From Flaviramulus_B aquimarinus (GTDB lineage Bacteria; Bacteroidota; Bacteroidia; Flavobacteriales; Flavobacteriaceae): a stretch of DNA of 64,000 bases. A program made the position numbers and the translations under genes. The stretch is taken from contig NZ_BAABJH010000001.1 in assembly GCF_039543205.1 (NCBI RefSeq), forward strand, positions 1,116,001 through 1,180,000, given 5' to 3'. Positions 27,056-35,718 of the stretch are shown piece by piece. Each line of letters starts with the position of its first letter. Positions within the stretch are counted from its first letter, which is position 1. The notes below the pieces were generated by a model. It saw only the letters and a list, made by a program, of their open reading frames with translations. It searched no databases and was not told the origin of the DNA.

Positions 27056-27155
27056 CAACACTTCAAAAAATTAATTAATCCCTCAATTTTTTTGTTGATA
27101 ATAGCAATTTACAAAACCCTGTGGAGGTGAGAGACCCACAGGGTTTCTTCTTTTT
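27056..27155 (+). ncRNA. Candidate small RNA of about 100 nucleotides
   Basis: The element is defined by the promoter-like TATATTTG just upstream and the 11-bp stem-loop terminator at its end. The interval has no ATG and is A/T-rich apart from the terminator hairpin. It lies on the same strand as, and 165 bases after, the two-component operon, but the terminator is too far away to be a simple operon end. Exact ends and existence are predictions. Confidence 0.35.
27114..27155 (+). terminator. Strong rho-independent terminator
   Basis: AAACCCTGTGG (27114-27124) pairs perfectly with CCACAGGGTTT (27136-27146) across an 11-base loop, followed by CTTCTTTTT on the plus strand. Confidence 0.85.
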
Positions 27156-27236
27156 AAACTGAAAAATTTTCTCAATATCCTAAGGAATTTCTGTTTAGAT
27201 AGTCATGCTCACGTAACTACTGAGCAAAGCAGAAGT

Positions 27237-27734
27237 TTAAAATAATGCAACTCTATAATCCCATAGTGTTCCAATAAAAAGCCCTAAATAAATTACTGCA
27301 ACCACAAACTTTATAAACGTTGAAGCCAAGAAACCTATAAACGACCCAAATGCCGCTTTAGTAGCCGCTTTAGTATCGTTTTTATTTAAAAGCTCTCCAA
27401 TTAATGCTCCAACAAAAGGACCAATAATGATACCTCCAGGAATAGGTGCAACTAATCCGACTATAAGACCAATTGTGGTGCCTATCATCCCATATTTAGT
27501 CCCTCCAAAGCGTTTTGTGCCTATAGCTGGAATAATATAATCTAGCACCCATATAAATAGAGCAATGAGTAATGTTATAATTAGAAATGATTTGTCCATA
27601 GGTATAGCATCTGTAAAATGAACAATTAAAAGCCCAACCCAACTTGTAAGCGGTCCGGGCAAAATAGGTAAAAAGCTACCAATAATGCCTAAAAGCATCA
27701 TTAGAACGGCTATGATGATTAAAATAATATCCAT
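27237..27734 (-). CDS. DUF456 family membrane protein
   Basis: The 165-residue protein has about four hydrophobic helices and the family's Gly-rich repeats: GIIGSFLPILPGPLTSWVGL near the N-terminus, then GTKYGMIGTTIGLIVGL and PGGIIIGPFVGALIGEL. This is the DUF456 pattern, with glycine-zipper-like helices. It is an inner-membrane protein of unknown function, divergent from the lipoprotein gene at 27855. Confidence 0.85.
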   Translation of the reverse strand: MDIILIIIAVLMMLLGIIGSFLPILPGPLTSWVGLLIVHFTDAIPMDKSFLIITLLIALFIWVLDYIIPAIGTKRFGGTKYGMIGTTIGLIVGLVAPIPGGIIIGPFVGALIGELLNKNDTKAATKAAFGSFIGFLASTFIKFVVAVIYLGLFIGTLWDYRVALF

Positions 27735-27854
27735 AAATGCATTTGAGTTATATACTAGTTTAGACTAAAAATCATGCCAAATGTTACAAATAGATAGACC
27801 GTTACAATTAAAATTTTAGAATAAAATTGTACTTTTCGGTTTCAGTTTTAATCC

Positions 27855-28331
27855 ATGAGATATTTTTCTTTTTTTCTGTTTTTTTTAATGCTCACATCAT
27901 GCGAGTATTTTAATGTAAAAAAAACATCTTCTGAAGCTATATTAAAAGAAGAGTTACAAACTTTTAATTGGAATGACGTAGATGTGTATCCCAGTTTTTC
28001 ATTATGTGATTATTCCATTACTAAACAAGAAAGACAAGTTTGTTTTCAGCACACCTTAACAACTCATATTAATGATTATTTGCAAAAGGAAATTATTGTT
28101 GTTTCTCAGGATATTAATGACACCCTAATGCTAGAATTTAAAGTTTCTAAAACTGGCACACTATCTTTATTAAAATCAAAAATCGATTCGCTTACCATAA
28201 ATGAAATTCCAAATATTCAGAACTTACTTAATAAAAGCTTAGACTCATTGCCTAAAATATATCCAGCTTTAAAACGCGGACAACAAGTCACTACAGCATT
28301 TAATTTACCAATAATAATTCATGTGGATTAA
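27855..28331 (+). CDS. Lipoprotein of unknown function
   Basis: The 158-residue product has a lipoprotein signal (FFLMLTSC, Cys near residue 16). The C-terminal half, LEFKVSKTGTLSLLKS and KIYPALKRGQQVTTAFNLPIIIHV, recalls the C-terminal domain of TonB-like proteins. That would suggest a periplasm-facing adaptor, but the N-terminal membrane helix and Pro-rich linker of TonB are missing. Its stop shares TTAA (28328-28331) with the convergent BAX-inhibitor gene. Confidence 0.7.
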   Translation: MRYFSFFLFFLMLTSCEYFNVKKTSSEAILKEELQTFNWNDVDVYPSFSLCDYSITKQERQVCFQHTLTTHINDYLQKEIIVVSQDINDTLMLEFKVSKTGTLSLLKSKIDSLTINEIPNIQNLLNKSLDSLPKIYPALKRGQQVTTAFNLPIIIHVD

Positions 28332-29062
28332 AAGCGGATAGCCAGCTTTCTCATTAATCGTAAAACTTCAACATACAACCAAACAAGCGTTACTAAAAGC
28401 CCCCAAGTCGCAAGCCATTCCTTATATTTTGGCGCTTTGTTTTTATAGCGTTCAATATAGTCAAAGTCAAGAAGCAAGGATAGCGAAGCAAAAATAGTTG
28501 CTAGAACATTAAATATGATAGCTGGCCATGATGTACCCCAAATAAAAACTTTAATGCCAAAAAAGCCTAAAATCCATGATATTATATAAATCATAAAAAT
28601 ACTAGCTGCTGCAGTTATAATAACACTTCGTATTTTTTTTGTAACAACAATAACTCGCGTTTGATATAACAAAAGCATCACTACAAATGTTACACATGTA
28701 ATGCCTATGGCTTGATATGGGAAATTCGGAAACCTATCATGTGCATAAGCAGAAATACTTCCTAAGAAGAACCCTTTAGCTATAGCGTAAAGCGGCACTA
28801 AAATATGAGCCCAATGCTTGCGAACAGAAATAACAACACTAATAACAATAGCCGATAGCATACCACCTATGGAGTACCATTTAATATTTGCGCCATTACT
28901 ATGTAATTTCCAAATACCAATTGAAATAATTATGATAATGGCAATAGATAACATCGATTTTATAAAAACACCTGAAACCGTCATGGTTTTAATATTGGTG
29001 TTTCCGCCACCAAAAAAATAATTGGTAAAGGCTGGGTTTGATGTCTTTTTTAATATGTTCAT
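28328..29062 (-). CDS. Bax inhibitor-1/YccA family membrane protein
   Basis: The start at 29062 gives 244 residues beginning MNILKKTSNPAFTNYFF, the typical Bacteroidota YccA-like start. A longer frame from 29209 would overlap the glycosyltransferase gene upstream. Seven or so hydrophobic helices follow, with family segments AKGFFLGSISAYAHDRFPN, YQAIGITC and SLLLDFDYIERYKNKAPKYKEW near the end. The conserved Asp-containing DFDYIE is thought to matter for ion leak in the family. An inner-membrane protein whose role here is unknown. Confidence 0.88.
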   Translation of the reverse strand: MNILKKTSNPAFTNYFFGGGNTNIKTMTVSGVFIKSMLSIAIIIIISIGIWKLHSNGANIKWYSIGGMLSAIVISVVISVRKHWAHILVPLYAIAKGFFLGSISAYAHDRFPNFPYQAIGITCVTFVVMLLLYQTRVIVVTKKIRSVIITAAASIFMIYIISWILGFFGIKVFIWGTSWPAIIFNVLATIFASLSLLLDFDYIERYKNKAPKYKEWLATWGLLVTLVWLYVEVLRLMRKLAIRF

Positions 29063-29093
29063 GGAACGTAAATCTAATAAAAATAGTTGGATG

Positions 29094-30224
29094 TTATTTT
29101 TCAAAATTCCGCCCTTTCCATTTATAACTGCTGAAAACAGAAATAAAAGCGACATAAATACTAAAAAAAGGATAGATAATAAACCCGAAAGCAAATGTTC
29201 TAAGAACATTTGCTTGATTAAAAAATACTGCTGTTTTATAAATCAAATAAAAATCGATATTAAACTTGATAATCAAAATATAAAACCAAATCTTAAAATT
29301 AAAAACGCCAAAAAGCGCTAACACTAACGTTGCAATGATTAACCCATTCATCATTAAAACAACAAGTCCTGTAAATTTGCCAAACATATTATTATAGGCA
29401 CTTGTTTTTGCCGCCCAACGAACACGCTGCGATATCAACTCATGCCAAAAAGGCTGAGAGCGTGTTACTACAATAGCCTCCTTGCATTTTAAATAATGAA
29501 TTTGTTTTGGATATGCCTTTACTATTTTTTCTAGTAGAAAAACATCATCCCCACTCGCCATATCCGTATTCCCTTCAAACCCATTTAATTCAATAAACAC
29601 CTGCTTATTGTAAGCAAAATTAGCACCATTACATAAAAATGGGGTTTTAATACCAAAACCGCCAATAGTAGCACCCTGCAAACTAAGCATATCCAGTAAT
29701 TGAAACTGGTTTAAAAATGTATTTTCATAAAAGTAAGTAACCGGTGCAGCAATGGAAACGGTGTTACTGTTTTGAATGTATGTATCAAAACTATCAAGCC
29801 AATATTTTGGTAAAATACAATCTGCATCAGTCGTTATTATCCATTCATATTTTGCAATACTTATTGCGGTAGTAATTGCATCTTTTTTAGGAGCGTTTGT
29901 TTTCCTTTTATTTGAAATTAACTGAAACTGGATGTCGTTTCGACCCGCGTTCATAAATTCCATAATCAATTCAACAGAAGTATCTTCCGAGGCATCGTCA
30001 ACAAAAATAATTTCAAAAAGCTGTTTTGGGTATTTTAATGCTGCAATGGACGTTAATAGTTTAGGTAAATTTTTAGCTTCATTTCTAAAAGGAATAACGA
30101 TTGAAAACTTAGTTTTAGCAGGAATATCATGGCGTTTAAAACGCTTTATTTTATCGAAGCCATAAACAAAACTACCTATTAAAAGTAGATATGTACTGGT
30201 TAAGAGAATGCTAATCAAAATCAT
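29094..30224 (-). CDS. Membrane glycosyltransferase family 2
   Basis: The 376-residue protein has an N-terminal membrane helix and a GT-A domain: FSIVIPFRNEAKNLPKLL, IIFVDDASEDTS, a DAD in WIITTDADCILP, and GDDVFLLEKIV. QPFWHELISQRVRWAAK carries the QxxRW-type signature. Two or three helices follow at the C-terminus. It overlaps the flippase-like gene by four bases (ATGA at 30221-30224). The pair probably builds and moves a lipid-linked glycan or glycolipid at the inner membrane; substrates are unknown. Confidence 0.88.
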   Translation of the reverse strand: MILISILLTSTYLLLIGSFVYGFDKIKRFKRHDIPAKTKFSIVIPFRNEAKNLPKLLTSIAALKYPKQLFEIIFVDDASEDTSVELIMEFMNAGRNDIQFQLISNKRKTNAPKKDAITTAISIAKYEWIITTDADCILPKYWLDSFDTYIQNSNTVSIAAPVTYFYENTFLNQFQLLDMLSLQGATIGGFGIKTPFLCNGANFAYNKQVFIELNGFEGNTDMASGDDVFLLEKIVKAYPKQIHYLKCKEAIVVTRSQPFWHELISQRVRWAAKTSAYNNMFGKFTGLVVLMMNGLIIATLVLALFGVFNFKIWFYILIIKFNIDFYLIYKTAVFFNQANVLRTFAFGFIIYPFFSIYVAFISVFSSYKWKGRNFEK

Positions 30225-31192
30225 ATTTGGTCGTCATTTTGGGGGAAGTTAAAGTTAAGCACATAATAACTTCCAAATACACTCGGCAATACAAAATTAA
30301 ATAGCCACATAAGGGTAATGATGCTCAGAACGGTAAGTTCACTAACCTGAATAAATGAAAACAAATAAACAGCAACACTTCCTTTAATAACAACATCAAA
30401 AATAAAAACAGAAGGCACTACAGATACTATTAAATACATAGATGCAATAATTACCATGGCATTAAAATAAGTTATATTTACTTCAAAAAGATGCAATAAA
30501 AAATAAAACTGAAAAGAAAAAACAGCGTAGCGCACCAAAGAAAACAGGAACCCTAAAACTAGTTGGTTTTTGGGGTAGTCAGCAATAAAATATTTTATTT
30601 TAACCAAAGAAAACCCTTTAATGGAAAATGTATTTTTTATCATTCCAAAACCTATTAAAATAAAGGCCATTAGTAGTATAACCAAAAATCTGGCAAGCTT
30701 ATAATAATTAACATCAGGGTTATATTCCAATATAAAAAAGTAAAAACCAAGACCACCCAAAATAGTCGTAACACTCATTTGCAACACATTGCTTAGTAAA
30801 TTAATAAGCATAATGCGTTTTCTCAGGTTTATAGTATAATAAATTGCTTTTGCTCCATATTCTCCAATTCTGTTAGGTGTAAATAAAGAAGCAGTTAATG
30901 CTCCTAAACTTTGTTCGAGTGCATTTTTAAAACGGATTGTTTTAACAAAACTCACTAAGTTTTTCCATTTTAAAATTTCAAAAAACCAATTAAAAATGCT
31001 TAAAAACACTAAAAAAGAGACGTTTTTTAATGAAAAAATGTGCTTTTTTGTCAAAAAATCAATAAAATCAGAAAAACTTAACACACTATTACTTGCTATT
31101 TTATGGTATATAAAATAAAATGCACCCCCTACTATACTTAATTTAATAAGCACAAAAAAGAATTGTTTAGTTTTGTATGGTAGGTTGTACAT
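30221..31192 (-). CDS. Lysylphosphatidylglycerol-synthase-TM / flippase-like protein
   Basis: The 323-residue protein has about eight hydrophobic helices and the UPF0104 signature LGALTASLFTPNRIGEYGAKAIYY near residues 93-116. This is the flippase-like domain found in the N-terminal half of MprF, without the synthase half. Paired with a GT2 enzyme, it may move the product across the membrane. Its start is 30 bases from the divergent outer-membrane gene at 31223. Confidence 0.85.
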   Translation of the reverse strand: MYNLPYKTKQFFFVLIKLSIVGGAFYFIYHKIASNSVLSFSDFIDFLTKKHIFSLKNVSFLVFLSIFNWFFEILKWKNLVSFVKTIRFKNALEQSLGALTASLFTPNRIGEYGAKAIYYTINLRKRIMLINLLSNVLQMSVTTILGGLGFYFFILEYNPDVNYYKLARFLVILLMAFILIGFGMIKNTFSIKGFSLVKIKYFIADYPKNQLVLGFLFSLVRYAVFSFQFYFLLHLFEVNITYFNAMVIIASMYLIVSVVPSVFIFDVVIKGSVAVYLFSFIQVSELTVLSIITLMWLFNFVLPSVFGSYYVLNFNFPQNDDQI

Positions 31193-31222
31193 AATCCCTG
31201 CAAATTAAATCAATATTACTGA

Positions 31223-31867
31223 ATGAGCTCAAATTTTAAATTGAATAAGATATCATGGCTGACTTTAGTATTGGTTTTTTATTGCTTTTCAGGAATTTCA
31301 CAAGGTGACACGAGTTCCATAAAAGCACAGTTTGCATTAGGTATAAACAGTCCGTCTTCGGGTGGATTTATAACTGGATTTGAAGCCAATTCTATTAATT
31401 TTCCTAGTATTAATTTAGGCGTACAATACATGTTTAAACCTCAGTTGGGAGGGAAACTGGATTTTGGATTTAACAGGTTTTCAAACGTGAACAATACACC
31501 AGAGTTTAAAGTGAATTATTCGCGTATAAATGCACAATTGGTTTACAACGCCTCTCAGATTATTAGTTTTTCAAATAAAATAGGAACATTTGTCCATGCC
31601 GGACCGGGGTTTTCAATGATAAAACCTTTAGGGAATTATAGCCAAAATAAAACGGCGTTTTTAAATGCTATGGCAGGTATCGAAATTCATTATGGTATTT
31701 CGGATAAGCTTTCCATATATATGGACACCTCTTATATTTTAGGTTTTGCAAAAGACTTTAATCCCATATCAGACGGTTTTGGGTCGTTTAATGGAAACCT
31801 ATTAACCATAACTATTGGCGCATCTATATCGCTTAGTGGTTGTTATTATTGTGAGCAAAATGACTAA
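31223..31867 (+). CDS. Outer-membrane beta-barrel protein (OmpA/opacity-like size)
   Basis: The 214-residue protein has a signal peptide (LTLVLVFYCFSGISQG). Alternating strands such as FPSINLGVQYMFKPQLGGKLDFGFNRF and KLSIYMDTSYILGF fit an eight-strand barrel. The end reads ISLSGCYYCEQND, where a CxxC is unusual for an outer-membrane barrel. Its stop overlaps the start of ruvC by eight bases, so the two appear translationally linked despite unrelated functions. Confidence 0.75.
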   Translation: MSSNFKLNKISWLTLVLVFYCFSGISQGDTSSIKAQFALGINSPSSGGFITGFEANSINFPSINLGVQYMFKPQLGGKLDFGFNRFSNVNNTPEFKVNYSRINAQLVYNASQIISFSNKIGTFVHAGPGFSMIKPLGNYSQNKTAFLNAMAGIEIHYGISDKLSIYMDTSYILGFAKDFNPISDGFGSFNGNLLTITIGASISLSGCYYCEQND

Positions 31868-32411
31868 AGAAAGAATTATATTAGGGATTGACCCTGGAAC
31901 AACTATTATGGGTTTTGGACTCATAAAAATCGTTGGAAAGAACATGCAATTTATGCAACTTAATGAGTTGGATTTAAAAAAGTACAGCGACCATTACTTA
32001 AAACTAAAACTCATTTTTGAACGCACCATAGAATTGATTGACACCCACAACCCAGATGAAATTGCTATTGAAGCGCCTTTTTTTGGTAAAAACGTACAAA
32101 GTATGCTTAAGTTGGGTAGAGCCCAAGGTGTGGCTATGGCCGCTGGATTAAGTAGAGAAATCCCTATTACAGAATATTTGCCTAAAAAAATAAAAATGGC
32201 GATTACTGGTAATGGTAATGCCAGTAAAGAACAAGTGGCTAAAATGCTGCAAAGTTTATTAGAATTAAAATCACTTCCAAAAAATTTAGATGCTACCGAT
32301 GGTTTAGCAGCTGCAGTTTGTCATTTTTACAACTCCGGAAAAATTAATGTAGGTAAAAGCTATTCGGGATGGGATGCGTTTGTCAAACAGAATCAAGATA
32401 AAATAGGTTGA
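31860..32411 (+). CDS. ruvC: Holliday junction resolvase RuvC
   Basis: The start at 31860 gives 183 residues beginning MTKERIILGIDPGTTIMGFG; a longer frame from 31815 would add 15 non-homologous residues inside the previous gene. Catalytic acids are visible in GIDPGT (Asp 10), DEIAIEAPFFGKN (Glu) and LDATDGLAAAVCHF (Asp pair). It resolves Holliday junctions with RuvAB in recombination repair. It overlaps the outer-membrane gene by eight bases. Confidence 0.93.
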   Translation: MTKERIILGIDPGTTIMGFGLIKIVGKNMQFMQLNELDLKKYSDHYLKLKLIFERTIELIDTHNPDEIAIEAPFFGKNVQSMLKLGRAQGVAMAAGLSREIPITEYLPKKIKMAITGNGNASKEQVAKMLQSLLELKSLPKNLDATDGLAAAVCHFYNSGKINVGKSYSGWDAFVKQNQDKIG

Positions 32412-32435
32412 TTTATATGATAATCATTTTTTTGA

Positions 32436-32624
32436 CGCTCTTTTGTTTTAAACTATATCAAACCAAGTTTATACATTAGGAAGAATACATATATTTGGTT
32501 TTTTATAGTGTTAGTTTTTAGCTATTTTGGTTACGCACTTTATCTAGCGTTTAGAAGGCGATTAGTTGTAAAAATAAAATTCAATCCTAATTTTAAAAAA
32601 GAGCAAAGCTTACATTTTGCATGA
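32436..32624 (+). pseudogene. Possible small-membrane-protein remnant (start-less 62-codon frame)
   Basis: Between ruvC and hemW a 62-codon frame runs from a stop at 32433-32435 to a stop at 32622-32624 with no ATG. Its product has a good membrane segment (YIWFFIVLVFSYFGYALYLAF) followed by a basic tail (RRRLVVKIK). An ATG-initiated frame of 20 codons just upstream ends inside this region in another frame. The arrangement could be a small membrane protein broken by a frameshift, or chance in AT-rich DNA. Confidence 0.25.
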
Positions 32625-32694
32625 AAAGTTTATGTTGTAAAATATCTATCGAATTTCTAATTGACTGTAAACTATTACTAAATACTGAATACTA

Positions 32695-33846
32695 ATGGCA
32701 GGCATCTATATCCACATACCATTCTGTAAACAAGCCTGTTTTTACTGCGACTTTCATTTTTCAACTTCATTAAAAAAGAAAGAAGAATTGATTGTAGCTT
32801 TAGTTAAAGAACTAGAATTACGAAAAGTAGAACTCAAAAATCAAACCATTGAAACCATTTATTTTGGAGGAGGAACGCCTAGTCTATTGACGATTGATGA
32901 ATTACGATTGTTGATTGATACCGTTTATAAAAATTATAGTGTTGCCAAAAGCCCAGAAATCACGCTAGAAGCCAATCCAGACGACTTACTGTCCGTTCGA
33001 GCACAATCGAGAACTATTTTTGAAAATTATCTTAAAACTGGAATAAACCGCTTGAGCATAGGCATTCAATCCTTTTTTGAAGACGATTTAAAACGTATGA
33101 ATCGAGCCCATAATGCTACTGAAGCTAAAACGTGTTTGTCAGTGGCGAGCAAGCATTTCAGCAATATTACAATCGACCTCATTTATGGCATTCCTAATAT
33201 GAGTCTAGAAAAATGGAATGAAAATTTAAATATGGCTTTTAGTTTTGGCGTTAATCATATATCTAGTTATGCCTTAACCGTTGAACCTAAAACAGCTTTA
33301 GACACCTTTATTAAAAAGGGAACATATCCTCCAATAGATGAACATTTAGCCTTGCAACATTTCAATCATTTAATTGAAAAAACACAACAACAAGGTTTTG
33401 TGCATTATGAAATTTCAAATTTTGGTAAGCCAAATTATTTTTCAAAGCATAACACGAGTTATTGGTATGGAAAACCTTATATAGGTATTGGGCCTTCGGC
33501 ACATTCCTTTAATGGTGACTTACGAAGTTGGAATGTGTCTAATAATATAAAGTACATTAAAACCATTCAAAAAAATGAATTGCCTTCAGAATCAGAAATA
33601 CTCTCAAGAACTGATAAATTCAACGAATATTTAATGACAGGTTTACGAACCATTTGGGGTATTTCCCTTAAAAGAATAGAAGATGATTTTGGAAAAACGT
33701 ATAAAAAATACCTTTTAAAGCAATCAGAAAAATACATTAACGAACATTTATTGTATATTGATGAAGACAAACTTTTAACCACAAAAAAAGGAAAATTTCT
33801 ATGCGATGGTATCGCTTCAGACCTATTTAAAATTGATTTATCTTGA
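32695..33846 (+). CDS. hemW: Radical SAM heme chaperone HemW
   Basis: The 383-residue protein begins MAGIYIHIPFCKQACFYCDF, where CxxxCxxC (residues 11-18) is the radical-SAM 4Fe-4S site with the HemW-type extra Phe-Tyr. IYFGGGTPSLL (about 60-70), RLSIGIQSF and the C-terminal HemN/HemW domain follow. It inserts or traffics heme to respiratory proteins and is usually confused with oxygen-independent coproporphyrinogen dehydrogenase. Its stop overlaps the TTG start of the cyclase gene (TTGA at 33843-33846). Confidence 0.9.
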   Translation: MAGIYIHIPFCKQACFYCDFHFSTSLKKKEELIVALVKELELRKVELKNQTIETIYFGGGTPSLLTIDELRLLIDTVYKNYSVAKSPEITLEANPDDLLSVRAQSRTIFENYLKTGINRLSIGIQSFFEDDLKRMNRAHNATEAKTCLSVASKHFSNITIDLIYGIPNMSLEKWNENLNMAFSFGVNHISSYALTVEPKTALDTFIKKGTYPPIDEHLALQHFNHLIEKTQQQGFVHYEISNFGKPNYFSKHNTSYWYGKPYIGIGPSAHSFNGDLRSWNVSNNIKYIKTIQKNELPSESEILSRTDKFNEYLMTGLRTIWGISLKRIEDDFGKTYKKYLLKQSEKYINEHLLYIDEDKLLTTKKGKFLCDGIASDLFKIDLS

Positions 33847-34595
33847 TAACAACAGTTCAATACAACTCCAGAAAACTTCAAATAGATTTAACAAAACCCA
33901 TAGATATCTCTATACCAATTCGTGCGTCAAAAAATAACGTAAATGCATGGTATATAGATGAACCCAAAATAGAACCTGTAAAGGATGGCGAATGGACAGC
34001 CAGTGTAAAAAATGGAGCCTGTGTGAATTTCAATAATATACACTTTAATCCACATGCTCATGGTACACATACAGAATGTGCAGGACATATTACCGAAAAA
34101 GTACACTCTATAAATCAAAACTTAAAACAGTTTTTCTTTCTTGCCGAGGTTATAACAGTAGCTCCAGAACGGTTAAATGGGGATTCTGTAATTTCTAAAA
34201 AACAAATACAATTTATATTAGGAAATAAAAAGCGTGATGCCGTAGTTATAAGAACACTTCCTAATACCAGAAAAGAAAAATGGTCTAAACAATATTCGCA
34301 CACCAATCCACCATATTTACTAGAAGATGCTGCAGTTTATTTAAGAGAAAAAGGTGTAAAACATTTATTGATAGATTTACCAAGCGTAGATAAAGAAAAA
34401 GATGAATGTCAGCTTTTGGCTCACCATGCCTTCTGGAATACTAAAGAAAAATTACGTTTAGATGCGACCATTACGGAGTTTATTTATGTATCGAACAAAA
34501 TAGAAGATGGTATGTATTTTTTAAATTTGCAAATCGCTCCTTTTGAAAATGATGCCACACCAAGCAAACCCATTTTATATAAAATAATAACATAG
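33843..34595 (+). CDS. Cyclase family protein (kynurenine-formamidase-like)
   Basis: The 250-residue protein is read from a TTG in a TTGA overlap with hemW. It contains the family metal-binding motif HAHGTHTECAGH (about residues 62-73), a form of HxGTHxD/ExPxH, and a second region LRLDATITEFIYV. PF04199 enzymes hydrolyse amides or lactones such as N-formylkynurenine. No tryptophan-degradation genes are adjacent, so the substrate is open. Confidence 0.85.
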   Translation: MITTVQYNSRKLQIDLTKPIDISIPIRASKNNVNAWYIDEPKIEPVKDGEWTASVKNGACVNFNNIHFNPHAHGTHTECAGHITEKVHSINQNLKQFFFLAEVITVAPERLNGDSVISKKQIQFILGNKKRDAVVIRTLPNTRKEKWSKQYSHTNPPYLLEDAAVYLREKGVKHLLIDLPSVDKEKDECQLLAHHAFWNTKEKLRLDATITEFIYVSNKIEDGMYFLNLQIAPFENDATPSKPILYKIIT

Positions 34596-34596
34596 C

Positions 34597-35205
34597 ATGG
34601 AAGCCTTTTTAGGAATCATAATCGGCGTTTTAGCGACCCTAGGCATCGTTACTTATATTAAATCTTTAAGAAAAAAGCAATTGGTAAACACCCAATCTAG
34701 TATACTTCTAGACAAGATTAAAAAAGTATGTAAATTTATTACTGTTGAAGGTGATTTTGCAGAAATATATCACTATGAAGATGTTAAAGAACGCTTTTTA
34801 AAGCTCGTTTCCAGTAAAAAGAAAGCCCTTGTTGTAATAAATGCAAAGGCGCATATTGGGTATGATTTATCTAAGATCCTATTGAAAGCTGATACTCATA
34901 AAAAGAAGATTTTACTGGAACATTTTCCGCAACCCGAAATACTATCTATTGAAACCAATTTGAATTATTATGATAAATCTGAGGGCCTGTTCAATAAATT
35001 TGAAGCGGCAGATTTAACCGGTTTGCATAACGAAGCTAAATTACATATTCAGGATAAAATTCCAGAAAGCGGATTGATTCAAATTGCTCAAAAAGAAGCT
35101 TTAGAAACCATTTTACTTATTGAAACCATTGTTGAAACTATTGGCTGGTCACTCGATTATTCAGCTTTAAAAATTGAAGATAAAACGGTGGAACTTTTAA
35201 AATGA
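34597..35205 (+). CDS. DUF4230 domain-containing protein
   Basis: The 202-residue protein has an N-terminal membrane anchor (residues 2-21) and a single DUF4230 domain: VEGDFAEIYHYEDV near residue 49, KKALVVINAKAHIGYDLSKI near 74, and LLEHFPQPEILSIE near 108. These are typical of the family. It is probably tethered to the inner membrane. It begins one base after the cyclase stop and overlaps the MmcQ/YjbR gene by four bases (ATGA at 35202). Confidence 0.88.
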   Translation: MEAFLGIIIGVLATLGIVTYIKSLRKKQLVNTQSSILLDKIKKVCKFITVEGDFAEIYHYEDVKERFLKLVSSKKKALVVINAKAHIGYDLSKILLKADTHKKKILLEHFPQPEILSIETNLNYYDKSEGLFNKFEAADLTGLHNEAKLHIQDKIPESGLIQIAQKEALETILLIETIVETIGWSLDYSALKIEDKTVELLK

Positions 35206-35564
35206 ACATAGAACAAATTCGCGCATACTGTTTAAGTAAAAAGGGCACTACTGAAGATTTTCCTTTTGATCAAGATACTTTAGTATTTAAAGTTCTTGGA
35301 AAAATGTTTGTACTAGCTTCATTAAAATGGTGGGAACGCGGAGAAGCCGCAATAAATCTAAAAGCAGACCCAGAATATTCTGAAGAGCTTCGTGCTGAAT
35401 ACCATAGTATCCGTCCTGGATATCATATGAGTAAAAAACATTGGAATACCCTCTATATTCATGAAGGCGAATTACAACCGCAGTACATAAAAGCTTTAAT
35501 AGACCATTCATATGATATGGTTGTTAAAGGCATGCCTAAAAAGCTAAAAGAAACTTTATTGTAA
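35202..35564 (+). CDS. MmcQ/YjbR family protein
   Basis: The 120-residue protein has the family start IEQIRAYCLSKKGTTEDFPF. It also shows LVFKVLGKMFVLASL, the INLKADPE segment and the closing PGYHMSKKHWNTLYI / LIDHSYDMVVKGMPKK motifs. YjbR-like proteins adopt a CyaY-like fold and have been suggested to bind DNA; the role is not established. Last gene of the hemW-led operon. Confidence 0.9.
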   Translation: MNIEQIRAYCLSKKGTTEDFPFDQDTLVFKVLGKMFVLASLKWWERGEAAINLKADPEYSEELRAEYHSIRPGYHMSKKHWNTLYIHEGELQPQYIKALIDHSYDMVVKGMPKKLKETLL

Positions 35565-35718
35565 TTAAGATGGCTAAATAATCTAATAATCAGATTTTTT
35601 TATTGTACATTTATCTTCTCCTTATTTCCTAATTGTATTAATAGCATAATCAAATAGCCCGAAATCTTAAAGTAGTATTCAATTTAACCAATATATTAAC
35701 TTTAATTTTTTACAGATT

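Larger units (their letters stand above)
26892..27236. other. 345-base intergenic region carrying a candidate small RNA
   Basis: No ORF is present. The region contains a TATATTTG promoter element at 27043-27050 and a strong terminator at 27114-27155, listed separately, which bracket about 100 bases of non-coding sequence. The 150 bases after the response regulator hold nothing else that I can name. Confidence 0.4.

Noticed and set aside
23959..27090. Recurring CCCTCAA motif near the two-component locus (four copies in the window).
   Set aside because: For a 7-mer of this composition about this many copies are expected by chance in 64 kb; no spacing pattern is seen.
33843..33846. TTG start of the cyclase gene as a possible misannotation.
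   Set aside because: Kept: the TTGA overlap with hemW is typical of translational coupling and no later ATG gives the complete cyclase N-terminus.
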